In this document: positions 1 through 7,929 of the stretch, piece after piece
How the letters are laid out: the number at the start of each line of letters is the position of its first letter
Position numbering within the stretch: position 1 is the first letter of the stretch
Assembly (NCBI GenBank): GCA_910574965.1
Contig: CAJTDB010000014.1
Span: 30,395-94,394, forward strand
DNA from: Lachnospiraceae bacterium
Lineage (GTDB): Bacteria > Bacillota > Clostridia > Lachnospirales > Lachnospiraceae
Direction of reading: 5' to 3'
Length of the DNA: 64,000 nucleotides
Notes under the pieces: generated by a model
What the model was told of the DNA's origin: nothing
Database searches by the model: none
The model's input: only the letters and a program-made list of their open reading frames with translations
Position numbers and translations under genes: made by a program

Positions 1-699
1 TTTCGGAAGCCAGTACATCATAGCTGTCACGCCCAAAAGAGCGCCGGATGTCAGGAAAGTCAGAAACGTTACTTTATCCGCGTTGATGCCCGCCAGCTTT
101 GCAGACTCTTTATTTCCGCCTACTGCATAGACCTTCCGCCCGAAACGGGTATATTTCATAAACCAGCAGAAAAAGATCAGCAGCACAAGCGCAAAGAGCA
201 GAATAACCGGAAATACGCCGAAAAGTCTGGCTCCTCCCACATCCGAGATACTGGATGGAATATTAGATACCCACCCCGCATCCGGAAGAAGCGGGAACAC
301 GCCTACATGCAGTTTTACCATGGCCAATGATACAATCATAGACGGCACACGGAAGCGAACCGTAACAAAAGCAATGATTGCGGAATTTAACATTCCTACG
401 CAGACAGCGATCAGAAGCACCGCCGGAATCGGAATGCCCATTTTCAGCGTCGTTCCGGTAACGAATCCGATCAGTCCAAGGACTGTACCCGAAGAGATAT
501 CGATCTCTCCCAGCATAATAACCATCATAAGAGCCAGCCCGCCCGCAATCAGATAGGCGAGATCTCTTAAGAAAATATACATACTTCCACTTAAGTTCGT
601 TGTAAAGTAAAGCACGACAAACAGGATGGCAACAAAGATTGCCAGATATCCTTCTCTGGAAGTAAAGAATGCTGTAATTGGATTTTTTTGAGTTTTCAT
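1..699 (-). CDS. Sugar ABC transporter permease (RbsC/RhaP type), cut by the window edge
   Basis: This reads without a stop from an ATG at 699 down to base 1, so 233 codons are seen and the C-terminus lies outside the window. The start follows an AAGGGGGGAG ribosome binding site and begins MKTQKNPITAFFTSREG. The translation is strongly hydrophobic, with several membrane helices and the motif VIMLGEIDISSGTVLGL, typical of ribose/rhamnose-class (CUT2) permeases. Known role of the family: it forms the membrane channel that partners the upstream ATPase. The gap to that ATPase is 15 bases, so the two are cotranscribed. Its place in the rhaA operon suggests rhamnose or a rhamnoside as substrate (inference). 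A second permease and a binding protein probably lie beyond the left edge. Confidence 0.9.
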   Translation of the reverse strand, partial: MKTQKNPITAFFTSREGYLAIFVAILFVVLYFTTNLSGSMYIFLRDLAYLIAGGLALMMVIMLGEIDISSGTVLGLIGFVTGTTLKMGIPIPAVLLIAVCVGMLNSAIIAFVTVRFRVPSMIVSLAMVKLHVGVFPLLPDAGWVSNIPSSISDVGGARLFGVFPVILLFALVLLIFFCWFMKYTRFGRKVYAVGGNKESAKLAGINADKVTFLTFLTSGALLGVTAMMYWLPK

Positions 700-714
700 T
701 CTTCTCCCCCCTTG

Positions 715-2211
715 TTATAAAGCCATCTCAAGAACTTTCTCCTGTGAAAATTCTTCCCTGGTCAGTTCTCCTACTTTCGTTCCGGCTTTAATAACCATCA
801 GCCGGTCACTCATGCCCAAAAGTTCAGGCATATCCGAGGAGATCATAATAATCGAAAGTCCTTCCTTGGCCAGATTACTGATGATTCTGTGAATCTCTGA
901 TTTGGCGCCTACATCCACACCGCGGGTAGGTTCATCCAGAATCAGCAGGCGGGGTTTTGCACAGAGCGCTTTTGCCACAAGTACCTTCTGCTGATTTCCT
1001 CCGGAAAGATTCTCCACAACAAATTCTCTGTTCGGAGCCTTCACGCGCAGTTTCTGCATATAATCGTCTACAATGTTCTCCTCTTCCTTAAAATCAATAA
1101 ATCCGTTTTTTGATATCTTGTAAAGAATCGACATGGTCAGATTTTCCTTGATGGTCATGGGTACGCTGAGTCCGTATTTCTTACGGTCTTCCGAGATATA
1201 AACAAATCCCGCGTCCACAGCTTCCCTGTATGCTTTTACATTCAGCGGCGATCCATAGAACTCCACATCCCCAGAATCCCTCTGCATCAGACCGCTTAAG
1301 CATTCTGCCATCTCCGTCCTTCCTGCTCCCGCAAGGCCGGCTACGCCAAAAATCTCTCCCTGTCTGACCTCAAAAGAAATATTTCTCAGTAATCCATCTT
1401 TGCAAAGATTTTTCACTTCCAGAATTGGTTTTCCAATCTCCACTTCTGCTTTGGGATACATTTCATTCATTTCCCGTCCGACCATCCACGCAATCAGTTC
1501 CTTTTCTGTTACTTCCCCGATAGCAGCAGTTCTGACAAAAGAACCATCGCGGATTACGGTTACACGATCTGCGATCTCAAAAATTTCCTCCATGCGGTGA
1601 CTGATATACATCATAGAAATTCCGCTCTCTTTCAGCCTCGCTATGGTCTGAAACAACGCCCGCACATCCTTACTGGTCAGCGCCGCGGTAGGCTCATCAA
1701 AGATCAAAATATTCGCATCATAGGTAAGAGCCTTGGCGATTTCGACCATCTGCTTTGCTGCCACCCCAAGATCATCCACTTTTGCATCAAAGGAAATCTC
1801 TTTATCGATGCCAAGGAACTCAAAGATCTGCTGTGCCTTCTCCTTCATCGCCCTGTAGTCGATATTGGGAATCACTCCAAAGACCTTTTTCACCGGTTCA
1901 TGACCCATAAAAATATTTTCCAATACGGTCAGATCCTTAAAGAGACTGGTTTCCTGAAAGATAATGGCAATCCCCTTTGCATAAGCATCATTGGGTTCCC
2001 TGATGGTGACTTTTTCGCCGTTCAGGTACATATTTCCGCTGTCCGCTTTATAAACTCCGGTAATTACCTTCATAAGCGTAGACTTTCCGGCTCCGTTTTC
2101 TCCGCAGACCGCATGCATCTCCCCTCTGGCAAGCTCAATCTGCATATGATCCAGCGCCTTTACACCTGGGAAACTTTTACAGATATCTTCCAGTTTTAAA
2201 ATTATATCCAT
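715..2211 (-). CDS. Sugar ABC transporter ATP-binding protein (CUT2, duplicated ATPase)
   Basis: The 498-residue product has the two fused ATPase halves of the RbsA/MglA/RhaT class. The first half carries a standard Walker A (GENGAGKST, residues 37-45) and Walker B (ILIFDEPTAAL). The second half has the usual degenerate P-loop (AGLAGAGRTE) and an LSGGNQQK signature. It powers import of a monosaccharide through the downstream permease at the inner face of the membrane. The start at 2211 follows GGGAGGAGATG. It lies 33 bases after the aldo/keto reductase gene in the rhamnose operon, so L-rhamnose is the likely substrate; the sequence alone does not prove this. Confidence 0.92.
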   Translation of the reverse strand: MDIILKLEDICKSFPGVKALDHMQIELARGEMHAVCGENGAGKSTLMKVITGVYKADSGNMYLNGEKVTIREPNDAYAKGIAIIFQETSLFKDLTVLENIFMGHEPVKKVFGVIPNIDYRAMKEKAQQIFEFLGIDKEISFDAKVDDLGVAAKQMVEIAKALTYDANILIFDEPTAALTSKDVRALFQTIARLKESGISMMYISHRMEEIFEIADRVTVIRDGSFVRTAAIGEVTEKELIAWMVGREMNEMYPKAEVEIGKPILEVKNLCKDGLLRNISFEVRQGEIFGVAGLAGAGRTEMAECLSGLMQRDSGDVEFYGSPLNVKAYREAVDAGFVYISEDRKKYGLSVPMTIKENLTMSILYKISKNGFIDFKEEENIVDDYMQKLRVKAPNREFVVENLSGGNQQKVLVAKALCAKPRLLILDEPTRGVDVGAKSEIHRIISNLAKEGLSIIMISSDMPELLGMSDRLMVIKAGTKVGELTREEFSQEKVLEMAL

Positions 2212-2244
2212 AAGAATGCATCTCCTCCCCTCTCAGATACACGG

Positions 2245-3204
2245 TCAGAACATATAGTCTTCTTTGTCAAACCTGATATCAAAGGTTCCCGCCGCTTCTT
2301 TCAGGTTATCCGCCGTTTTCGCTCCATACAGAGGCACGCACGGGAATTCCTGCACCGTGAAGAATCCAAGCACGATCTGCGTAACCGTTGCGTTGTATTT
2401 CTCCTTCAGAGCTGCCAGGCGTCTGGCCATCTTCAGATTACCTTCCGTATAATACGGGCTGTTTTTTACTCCCTCTTCTCCTTTGCTGTCATAGATATGG
2501 AAGAAACCGCTGCATACCCCCATATACGGCATTGCCAGATTTCCTCTGTTTTCTTTGTGATAAGCGTACATTTCACCATCAATGGCGCACATCGTATCGT
2601 CCGCCAGCGGGTTCATATACTTGCTTCCCAGATTTAAAAGCGCCTGGTTTGCCACAAAACTGCGGTATCCTTTCTCGCTGCAGTAACGATCGGCTGCTTT
2701 CATACGTTCTGTGGACCAGTTCGAACAGCCATAATAGCGGATCTTCCCCTGCTTCACAAAGTCTTCCATCACTTCTATTGTTTCTTCTACCGGAATCGCT
2801 GTGTCATCCCTGTGATAAAAATACAGATCAATATAATCCGTCCGAAGTTTCCCCAGGGATTCATCCAAGTCCTTTACCATGTCTTCCCTGTGCATACGGC
2901 TGATATGCGTATCCGGATTCTCCCCTGTCATATCCGGGTGTCCTCCCTTTGTGATCAGGATGATTTTATCCCGTTTTTTGCTTCTGGAAAGCCAGTCTCC
3001 GATCACTCTCTCACTTCTTGCAATTTCCGGCGGCACCCAGTCCGAATACACATGAGCAGAATCGATCAGATTTCCTCCCAGTTCCAGAAATGATTCAAAA
3101 ACACGGTCCGCATCCGCTCCGTCCCATAAGAGTCCTGCATCCACAGTTCCCAGTCCAAAAGGTGATACAGATAATTCTGTATTGGGGATTACGATATTTT
3201 TCAT
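2245..3204 (-). CDS. Aldo/keto reductase
   Basis: A 319-residue NADPH-type aldo/keto reductase. The family's catalytic tetrad is visible in order: Asp in NLIDSAH, Tyr in HVYSDW, Lys in LITKGGH and His in YFYHRDD. The start was set at 3204 (MKNIVIPN), directly after a GAAAGGAGAGACAACA site; a longer frame reaching 3297 overlaps rhaA and has no ribosome binding site of its own. It sits between rhaA (gap 29) and the sugar ABC ATPase. In rhamnose catabolism, aldolase cleavage gives lactaldehyde, which is reduced to 1,2-propanediol, so a lactaldehyde-type or sugar reductase role fits the context. This is inference; the exact substrate is unknown. Confidence 0.88.
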   Translation of the reverse strand: MKNIVIPNTELSVSPFGLGTVDAGLLWDGADADRVFESFLELGGNLIDSAHVYSDWVPPEIARSERVIGDWLSRSKKRDKIILITKGGHPDMTGENPDTHISRMHREDMVKDLDESLGKLRTDYIDLYFYHRDDTAIPVEETIEVMEDFVKQGKIRYYGCSNWSTERMKAADRYCSEKGYRSFVANQALLNLGSKYMNPLADDTMCAIDGEMYAYHKENRGNLAMPYMGVCSGFFHIYDSKGEEGVKNSPYYTEGNLKMARRLAALKEKYNATVTQIVLGFFTVQEFPCVPLYGAKTADNLKEAAGTFDIRFDKEDYMF

Positions 3205-3233
3205 TGTTGTCTCTCCTTTCTGCTGTCTCTGTT

Positions 3234-4460
3234 CTAGTTGTATTGATCCAGCCAGTTGCTGCCTGCTACGCCTTCCATCTCGCAGAACATATCCCATACA
3301 AGGCCGAACGGCATGGACTTCATCTCTTCGCTGAGCGTCAGTCTCCTGGTCAGATTGCCTTCATGCTCCACGCGGATCAGTTCCTCTGACGGCTCCAGAA
3401 GCGCCAGCATCAACGCCTTTCTTGCATTCCTTGCTCCAAGAGCAGTTGCAGCGATACGATTGATGCTTGCATCAAAGTAGTCCAGTCCAATATGTACACG
3501 ATCCAGTGCATTGTAGCGCACAATCTCCTGCATGATGGCTTTTGTCTCATCATCCAGCATAACTACATGATCGCTGTCCCACCTCACCGGACGGCTCACA
3601 TGAAGCATCAGTTCCTTTCCAAACACCAAATAAGAAGAGATTTTTGCCGAAACCTGTTCCGTCGGATGGAAATGTCCTGCATCCATACAAACGATACAAT
3701 TATCATGAGTCATGGCATAATTGGTATAAAATTCATGAGAACCCGGCACATAACTTTCGCTTCCCAGACCAAAAAGCTTGCTCTCCACCGAATCAACATT
3801 ATAGTTTCTGTCCAGCGGCGCTGCAAAGATCTGATCCAGAGAATCTTTCAGAAGAGTTCTAGGCCCTACCTTGTCAATGGTATGATCTTTGTAGCCGTCA
3901 CCGATCCAGTGATTGGTAACGCAGACCTGCCCCAGTTCTTTTCCAAAGTAAGCACCAATCTCCCGGCTTTTCTTTCCGTGCTCAATCCAATACTGCCGAA
4001 TGCCCTCATCTCTGCTGCAAAGTGTAAATCCAGATTCCGACATCGGATGTGAGAAGTACGTCGGGTTATAATCAAGACCGATATGCTTCTCCTTCGCATA
4101 ATCAACCCATCCTTTAAAATGTTCCGGACCAAGAGCATTGCGTTCCACATTCTTTCCTGTTTCGTCTCTGTAAACCGCATGAAGGGCCAGCTTCGTCGCA
4201 CCTGGAATCAGGCTTAATGCTTCATCCAGATTTTTCATATACTCTTCTCTGCTGCGCGGTTTCCCCGGAGCGTTGCCGAATGCCGCAATGCCCCCCGACA
4301 ACACTGCCTCCGGATTCTCAAAACCCGTCAGATCATCGATCTGCCAGCAATGTACAGAAATAGGCGTTTCTTTCAGGACCTTTAATACCTGATCCGTATT
4401 CACACCTTTCTCTGCATACATTTCTTTTGCAATCTGGTAGTTTTGTTCAGTTCTGCTCAT
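3234..4460 (-). CDS. rhaA: L-rhamnose isomerase
   Basis: A 408-residue protein with clear, long matches to the L-rhamnose isomerase family (L-rhamnose to L-rhamnulose). Recognisable stretches are ISVHCWQIDDLTGFEN near the N-terminus, LDYNPTYFSHP, VESKLFGLGSESY, CMDAGHFHPTEQ and VSRPVRWDSDHVV; these hold the metal-binding Glu, Asp and His residues of the TIM barrel. The start at 4460 (MSRTEQN) is preceded by AAGGAGG at the right distance; an ATG nine codons upstream has no such site. The enzyme identity is firm and defines the operon as rhamnose catabolic. The kinase and aldolase genes are not in the window. Confidence 0.97.
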   Translation of the reverse strand: MSRTEQNYQIAKEMYAEKGVNTDQVLKVLKETPISVHCWQIDDLTGFENPEAVLSGGIAAFGNAPGKPRSREEYMKNLDEALSLIPGATKLALHAVYRDETGKNVERNALGPEHFKGWVDYAKEKHIGLDYNPTYFSHPMSESGFTLCSRDEGIRQYWIEHGKKSREIGAYFGKELGQVCVTNHWIGDGYKDHTIDKVGPRTLLKDSLDQIFAAPLDRNYNVDSVESKLFGLGSESYVPGSHEFYTNYAMTHDNCIVCMDAGHFHPTEQVSAKISSYLVFGKELMLHVSRPVRWDSDHVVMLDDETKAIMQEIVRYNALDRVHIGLDYFDASINRIAATALGARNARKALMLALLEPSEELIRVEHEGNLTRRLTLSEEMKSMPFGLVWDMFCEMEGVAGSNWLDQYN

Positions 4461-4627
4461 TTTAAGCCTCCTTATATTTTTGCTCACAGCTTCTGATAAC
4501 TCTTTTGCTGCATTTATTAAAATCCTGGCCGGGGAATTTCCCGCAGTACCGGAATCTTACTCCGCTTTTTTCTACCATCTGCCGGCTTTTGCTGTCTGAC
4601 GGGACGCTGCTCTGTCTTTTTGCCTTA

Positions 4628-5707
4628 TTACCAGAAAAGATACTGCAAACTTTCTCTGTTGTCTTTCACGGTACTTTCTCTCTCTACTATTTCATGCTGT
4701 AAAAGGAGCACTTTACGTTTCGGACACTTTTTTCCTGCCTCGATCATCTCCAGCACCTCTGCCATACGTTTCATTGCCAGAGCACCCATTTCATACTTTG
4801 GGACATGAATGGACGAAAGGCTGGGGGAAACTACGGATGCCACAAACACATCGTCATTTCCCATGATTGCCACATCCTCCGGAATGCGGATTTGCAGCTC
4901 TTCACAGGCTTTTAACACCCCCACCGCCATCTGATCATTGTCGCAGAAGATGCCATCAAAATCTCGTCTTTCTTCTGCAATCTTTTTTACAGCCTTATAA
5001 CCGGAATATGATGTATAGTCGCACTCAACTACATTTTCCTGAAGAAACGGCAGTCCATTCTCTTCCAGGGCACGTCTGAACCCCTCCATCCTTTTCTGCC
5101 CCAGATAATGTTCAAACGGAATACATATATGTAAAATATTCTTACAGTGAATCTGGCGAATCAAATAGGTAACTGCCTCATAAGCCGCCTTTTCGTTGTC
5201 AATGGTCACTGCGTCGACATTCTTATTGTTAATCGGATACTCCAGCGTAATTACCGGAATCCTGGTTCCTTTTTTATTCAGTTTATCCAGACTGTCCAAA
5301 TACTTCCGGACTTTCAGTCCGTCTCCGTAGGCGCTGGAAGCAAGAATAATTCCATCCACCCACTGAGATACAAAATAATCCACCAGATAGATCTCTTTCT
5401 CAATGCTGTCATGGGTTTCTGCAACCACTACCGAATATCCGTTTGCTTCTGCTTCCTTGCTGATTCCTTCCAGAATATCGGTAAAAAAAGTCCTGGAAAT
5501 GGCAGTTATAATTACCGCAATATTATTTGTTTTGGAAATTTTCAGCCCGCGGGCAATGCTGTTGGCTGAATAATTCGTCTCTGCAATCGCTTTTTCTACT
5601 TTCACTTTCAAAAGCGGACTGACATTTTTGGAACCGTTAATTACTCTGGATACGGTGGATATGCTGACGCCTGCACGGCTCGCTACTTCTTTGATACTCA
5701 CACTCAT
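4628..5707 (-). CDS. LacI-family transcriptional regulator
   Basis: A 359-residue regulator. The N-terminus is a textbook LacI helix-turn-helix plus hinge (IKEVASRAGVSISTVSRVING, then NYSANSIARGLK), followed by a periplasmic-binding-protein-like sugar-sensing domain (VDAVTIDNEKAAYEAV, DGIFCDNDQMAVG, MGNDDV). It lies inside the rhamnose operon, 18 bases after the DUF4867 gene and 167 bases before rhaA. It probably controls this operon and the divergent ASRT-like gene through the AAAACGTTTT-centred palindromes at 6476-6493 and 7035-7046 (inference). AraC-type activators (RhaR/RhaS) do this job in enterobacteria; here a LacI-type repressor appears to replace them. Confidence 0.93.
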   Translation of the reverse strand: MSVSIKEVASRAGVSISTVSRVINGSKNVSPLLKVKVEKAIAETNYSANSIARGLKISKTNNIAVIITAISRTFFTDILEGISKEAEANGYSVVVAETHDSIEKEIYLVDYFVSQWVDGIILASSAYGDGLKVRKYLDSLDKLNKKGTRIPVITLEYPINNKNVDAVTIDNEKAAYEAVTYLIRQIHCKNILHICIPFEHYLGQKRMEGFRRALEENGLPFLQENVVECDYTSYSGYKAVKKIAEERRDFDGIFCDNDQMAVGVLKACEELQIRIPEDVAIMGNDDVFVASVVSPSLSSIHVPKYEMGALAMKRMAEVLEMIEAGKKCPKRKVLLLQHEIVERESTVKDNRESLQYLFW

Positions 5708-5725
5708 TTTTCTCCCCCCTGCTCT

Positions 5726-6394
5726 TTAGTCTAACGGGGACAGAGTAATATTCTCTCCAATAATGCCTTCCCAGGCACTCTCACCCAAAATCTCTTTGTA
5801 CTCTTTATGCGCCAGGACCCATTTATTCCGTTCCAGAAGATATTTATCTGTCTGTATTCGTTCTTTCTGTTCCGTTACAAGAGGGGTATTCGTTCCTGCC
5901 GCCTGAACAACTACCTGGCTGACTCCGCGCCCCGTAGCCATGAGCGGCGAGAAATGAAGCGTTGTTGCATAAAGTTCCACACACGTATCTGCCGGTACAT
6001 AGAACAGTTTCATAACAGAAGAATCCAGTTTATGATCTCTGATGTCCCACACAGAACCAAGCACAAGAACTGCCGGCTCAAACAGGACAAGCACTTCGCT
6101 GCACTTGTGATATTCCACAGCATTCAGCTTCGTTCCTCTTCCATGGTAATAACCAATCTGGCAGTCCACCTGGCCAAACAGATTTTCCTTGAATATCCGG
6201 CTCTCCTCCATGTTCATCAAAACCTCTTCACACGGAATATAACATTCTTCCCCCTGAGCTTCATGCGTCTGCACAAACTCCTTCATCTGGGGAACTGCAA
6301 CCTCCGGATGCACCATTCCATAAACTGCAAAATCTGACGAATTCACCGGAAGTATATCCAGCGCCGGATTTTTTTCTCTTAATCTTTCAAGCAT
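5726..6394 (-). CDS. DUF4867-type protein, first gene of the rhamnose operon
   Basis: A 222-residue soluble protein of no certain function; it looks like the DUF4867 family, which is recognised here from memory and not searched. The sequence has no signal peptide or membrane helix. Beta-rich stretches such as HKCSEVLVLFEPAVLVLGSVWD and FYVPADTCVELYATTLHFSPL suggest a cupin-like barrel similar to sugar-acid or ureidoglycolate-type enzymes (inference). The start at 6394 follows AGAAGGAGAAAGATA-type spacing. It is the promoter-proximal gene, just upstream of the LacI regulator, so a role in handling rhamnose or a rhamnose-derived acid, or as a mutarotase-like enzyme, would fit. Confidence 0.7.
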   Translation of the reverse strand: MLERLREKNPALDILPVNSSDFAVYGMVHPEVAVPQMKEFVQTHEAQGEECYIPCEEVLMNMEESRIFKENLFGQVDCQIGYYHGRGTKLNAVEYHKCSEVLVLFEPAVLVLGSVWDIRDHKLDSSVMKLFYVPADTCVELYATTLHFSPLMATGRGVSQVVVQAAGTNTPLVTEQKERIQTDKYLLERNKWVLAHKEYKEILGESAWEGIIGENITLSPLD

Positions 6395-6475
6395 TATCTT
6401 TCTCCTTCATCATTTTTAGTAAATATAGCATATCATCAATCATATACATATTCCATTAAAAATGAGTGTGAGAAA

Positions 6476-6493
6476 TAGGAAAACGTTTTCCTA
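6476..6493. promoter_or_regulatory. 18-base perfect palindrome, probable LacI-family operator
   Basis: TAGGAAAACGTTTTCCTA is a perfect palindrome with the central CG typical of LacI/GalR operators. It begins a few bases downstream of the expected start of the minus-strand rhamnose transcript, a repressing position. The centre also resembles a CcpA cre site, so carbon-catabolite control is the main alternative. Confidence 0.75.
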
Positions 6494-6505
6494 CTTGGTG
6501 TTTGT

Positions 6506-6534
6506 ATAATATCACAATTATATGTCAAAAGTAA
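6506..6534 (-). promoter_or_regulatory. Probable promoter of the rhamnose operon
   Basis: On the minus strand an extended -10 (TG-A-TATTAT, TATTAT at 6511-6506) stands 17 bases from a weak -35 (TTACTT). A TTGACA at 6528-6523 is too close to serve this -10. Transcription would start near 6499, just before the palindrome at 6476-6493. Confidence 0.45.
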
Positions 6535-6598
6535 ATATAATTTTTATACAAATTACCACCTGATTTTTTGTACAAATTGCCGAATAACACATTTTAAG

Positions 6599-6627
6599 TT
6601 GAAATATGAACATCCCCTGTATATAAT
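6599..6627 (+). promoter_or_regulatory. Sigma-A promoter of the ASRT-family gene
   Basis: TTGAAA (6599-6604), a 17-base spacer and TATAAT (6622-6627) form a near-consensus promoter. The transcript would start near 6634, with AAAGGAGG at 6651 and the ATG at 6666. Confidence 0.85.
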
Positions 6628-6665
6628 GAAAAACAAACCATTATATCATCAAAGGAGGTCATACT

Positions 6666-7007
6666 ATGACAAAATACATTCCCGACTGCTACTGGCCGGA
6701 GGTGGATCACGGCTCTTATGTCAGCCACGAAGCGGTCTGCGTACTCAACACAAATACCGCTTCCGCAACCCTTCATCTCACTCTTTTCTTTGAAGACCGC
6801 CCGAAAATAGAGGGTTTTTCTGTTGTAGTTCCCGGAGAGCGGACGATGCATATCCGAATGGACAAACTGAAAGGAGACGATGGAACCGTTGTCCCAAGAG
6901 GCGTTCCCTATGCGCTCATGATCGAGTCAGACCAGGAAGTTACCCTCCAGTACACAAGAGTGGATACCACACAGCCGGAACTGGCAATTACAACCACGAT
7001 TGTTTAA
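6666..7007 (+). CDS. Sensory rhodopsin transducer (ASRT) family protein
   Basis: A 113-residue protein matching the small ASRT family: YVSHEAVCVLNTNTASATLHL parallels the SHETVCILN core of the Anabaena sensory rhodopsin transducer, followed by VVVPGERTMHIRMDKL and a C-terminal VTLQYTRVDT. The known founder is a beta-sandwich tetramer that binds a rhodopsin and has been proposed to bind DNA. No rhodopsin gene is visible here. The gene has its own near-consensus promoter and an AAAGGAGG site. It diverges from the rhamnose operon and is flanked by two matching palindromes, so a role in sugar sensing or carbohydrate binding tied to rhamnose use is likely (inference). Confidence 0.88.
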   Translation: MTKYIPDCYWPEVDHGSYVSHEAVCVLNTNTASATLHLTLFFEDRPKIEGFSVVVPGERTMHIRMDKLKGDDGTVVPRGVPYALMIESDQEVTLQYTRVDTTQPELAITTTIV

Positions 7008-7034
7008 CTCATCCTCTTTTTATTGCCAATTTAT

Positions 7035-7046
7035 GAAAACGTTTTC
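7035..7046. promoter_or_regulatory. Second AAAACGTTTT palindrome
   Basis: GAAAACGTTTTC is a perfect 12-base palindrome that shares its core, including the CG centre and the CCT on its right, with the operator at 6476-6493. It lies 28 bases after the ASRT-family stop. ATGAAAACGTTTTCC is also one base from a CcpA cre consensus. The two sites are about 556 bases apart, so looping by a tetrameric LacI-type repressor is possible. Confidence 0.6.
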
Positions 7047-7122
7047 CTGCGATGCGGCAAGATAACGCAAGCATCCGAAAAAACGGGGTTTTGCCGCCCT
7101 GTATTTCCAAATACCGGACGGC

Positions 7123-7150
7123 AAAAACTCCGCAGGAAAACCTGCGGAGT
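7123..7150 (-). terminator. Intrinsic terminator of the Septu-like operon
   Basis: On the minus strand ACTCCGCAGG, loop TTTT, CCTGCGGAGT is followed directly by TTTT. The 10-bp perfect stem lies about 110 bases downstream of the HNH nuclease gene. A second inverted repeat (7089-7126, TTTTGCCG...CGGCAAAA) overlaps its T tract and may add a stop for plus-strand transcripts. Confidence 0.85.
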
Positions 7151-7258
7151 CCATATACTTGTATCTGTATCATTGTTCTGATTATCTCTTAGGCAGTTTC
7201 AGACTCTTATTTTTCGGCATTTTCAGGCACTTTGTAAGTTACCTGTCAGTTGCCCATA

Positions 7259-7924
7259 TTAGTTTGTAAAGTCTAAAAATTTTTCTAAATCTGGATAATC
7301 AGAAATATGTTCTCTCACATAATTTCTTTTAAATGCCGCAAATACACTGTTTCTGCTTAATGTGGCTCTCAAACTTTTTTTATAACGCAACAGTTCCGGA
7401 TTTTTCTTATGCTTTTCCAGTATTTTATATAAAATATTCATCTCATCTGCCAAGCGGTCGATCCTGTGTTGGCATGCCGCTTCGCGGATGCCCGTATTTC
7501 GTTTTTCAAAACATTCCTGTATAAGATCAGCAGTCATAATGGCCCGTTCTTCATCCACAATATTATGTACCTTTACATGTCCCTCTTCATAGCACTGCTC
7601 TAACATTTTTTCTGGATCCTCTTCACAGCAATCTATAATTTTATCGTCATATTTTGATTCTTTCTTTATATTGTTACAATGAGGGCACACATAAAATAAG
7701 TTATTCCAATCAAAAATCCTCTCTGGTATTGTACGCCCATGATGAGGTTTTAAATGTTCCACTTCCGGATCGGATAGGCCTCCCAATTCACAAATATAGC
7801 ACTTATCATGCGAATCTTCTTTTAATCTCTGTATTACATCCGGCTTATTATAAACCCCATTCGCCCTTTGTTCTTCAACGGTCAGTGATGGAGGCGGAAT
7901 AGGATTTCTCTCTATCTTGACCAC
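7259..7924 (-). CDS. ptuB: HNH endonuclease, PtuB-like (Septu-type defence)
   Basis: A 221-residue HNH nuclease. A first zinc-type pair (CYICE) leads to the HNH core: VEHLKPHHGRT, then FDWNNLFYVCPHCNNIKKE with the second CxxC. The C-terminal half is helical and charged. It starts with GTG at 7924, five bases after the ATPase stop, and the GGGGG-TAA-GGA ribosome binding site overlaps the end of the ATPase gene, so translation is coupled. An AAA ATPase plus HNH nuclease in one operon is the architecture of Septu (PtuA-PtuB). The assignment rests on that pairing and on the motifs; the target (DNA or RNA) is not known from sequence. The region is clearly AT-richer than its surroundings. Confidence 0.75.
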   Translation of the reverse strand: MVKIERNPIPPPSLTVEEQRANGVYNKPDVIQRLKEDSHDKCYICELGGLSDPEVEHLKPHHGRTIPERIFDWNNLFYVCPHCNNIKKESKYDDKIIDCCEEDPEKMLEQCYEEGHVKVHNIVDEERAIMTADLIQECFEKRNTGIREAACQHRIDRLADEMNILYKILEKHKKNPELLRYKKSLRATLSRNSVFAAFKRNYVREHISDYPDLEKFLDFTN

Positions 7925-7929
7925 TGTCC

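Noticed and set aside
6523..6528. TTGACA as the -35 of the rhamnose promoter
   Set aside because: It is only 11 bases from the extended -10 and has no other suitable -10 at 16-18 bases.
7089..7126. TTTTGCCG...CGGCAAAA inverted repeat as a terminator of its own
   Set aside because: It has T before and A after the stem on both strands, the wrong order for an intrinsic terminator; the adjacent stem at 7127-7150 is the real one.
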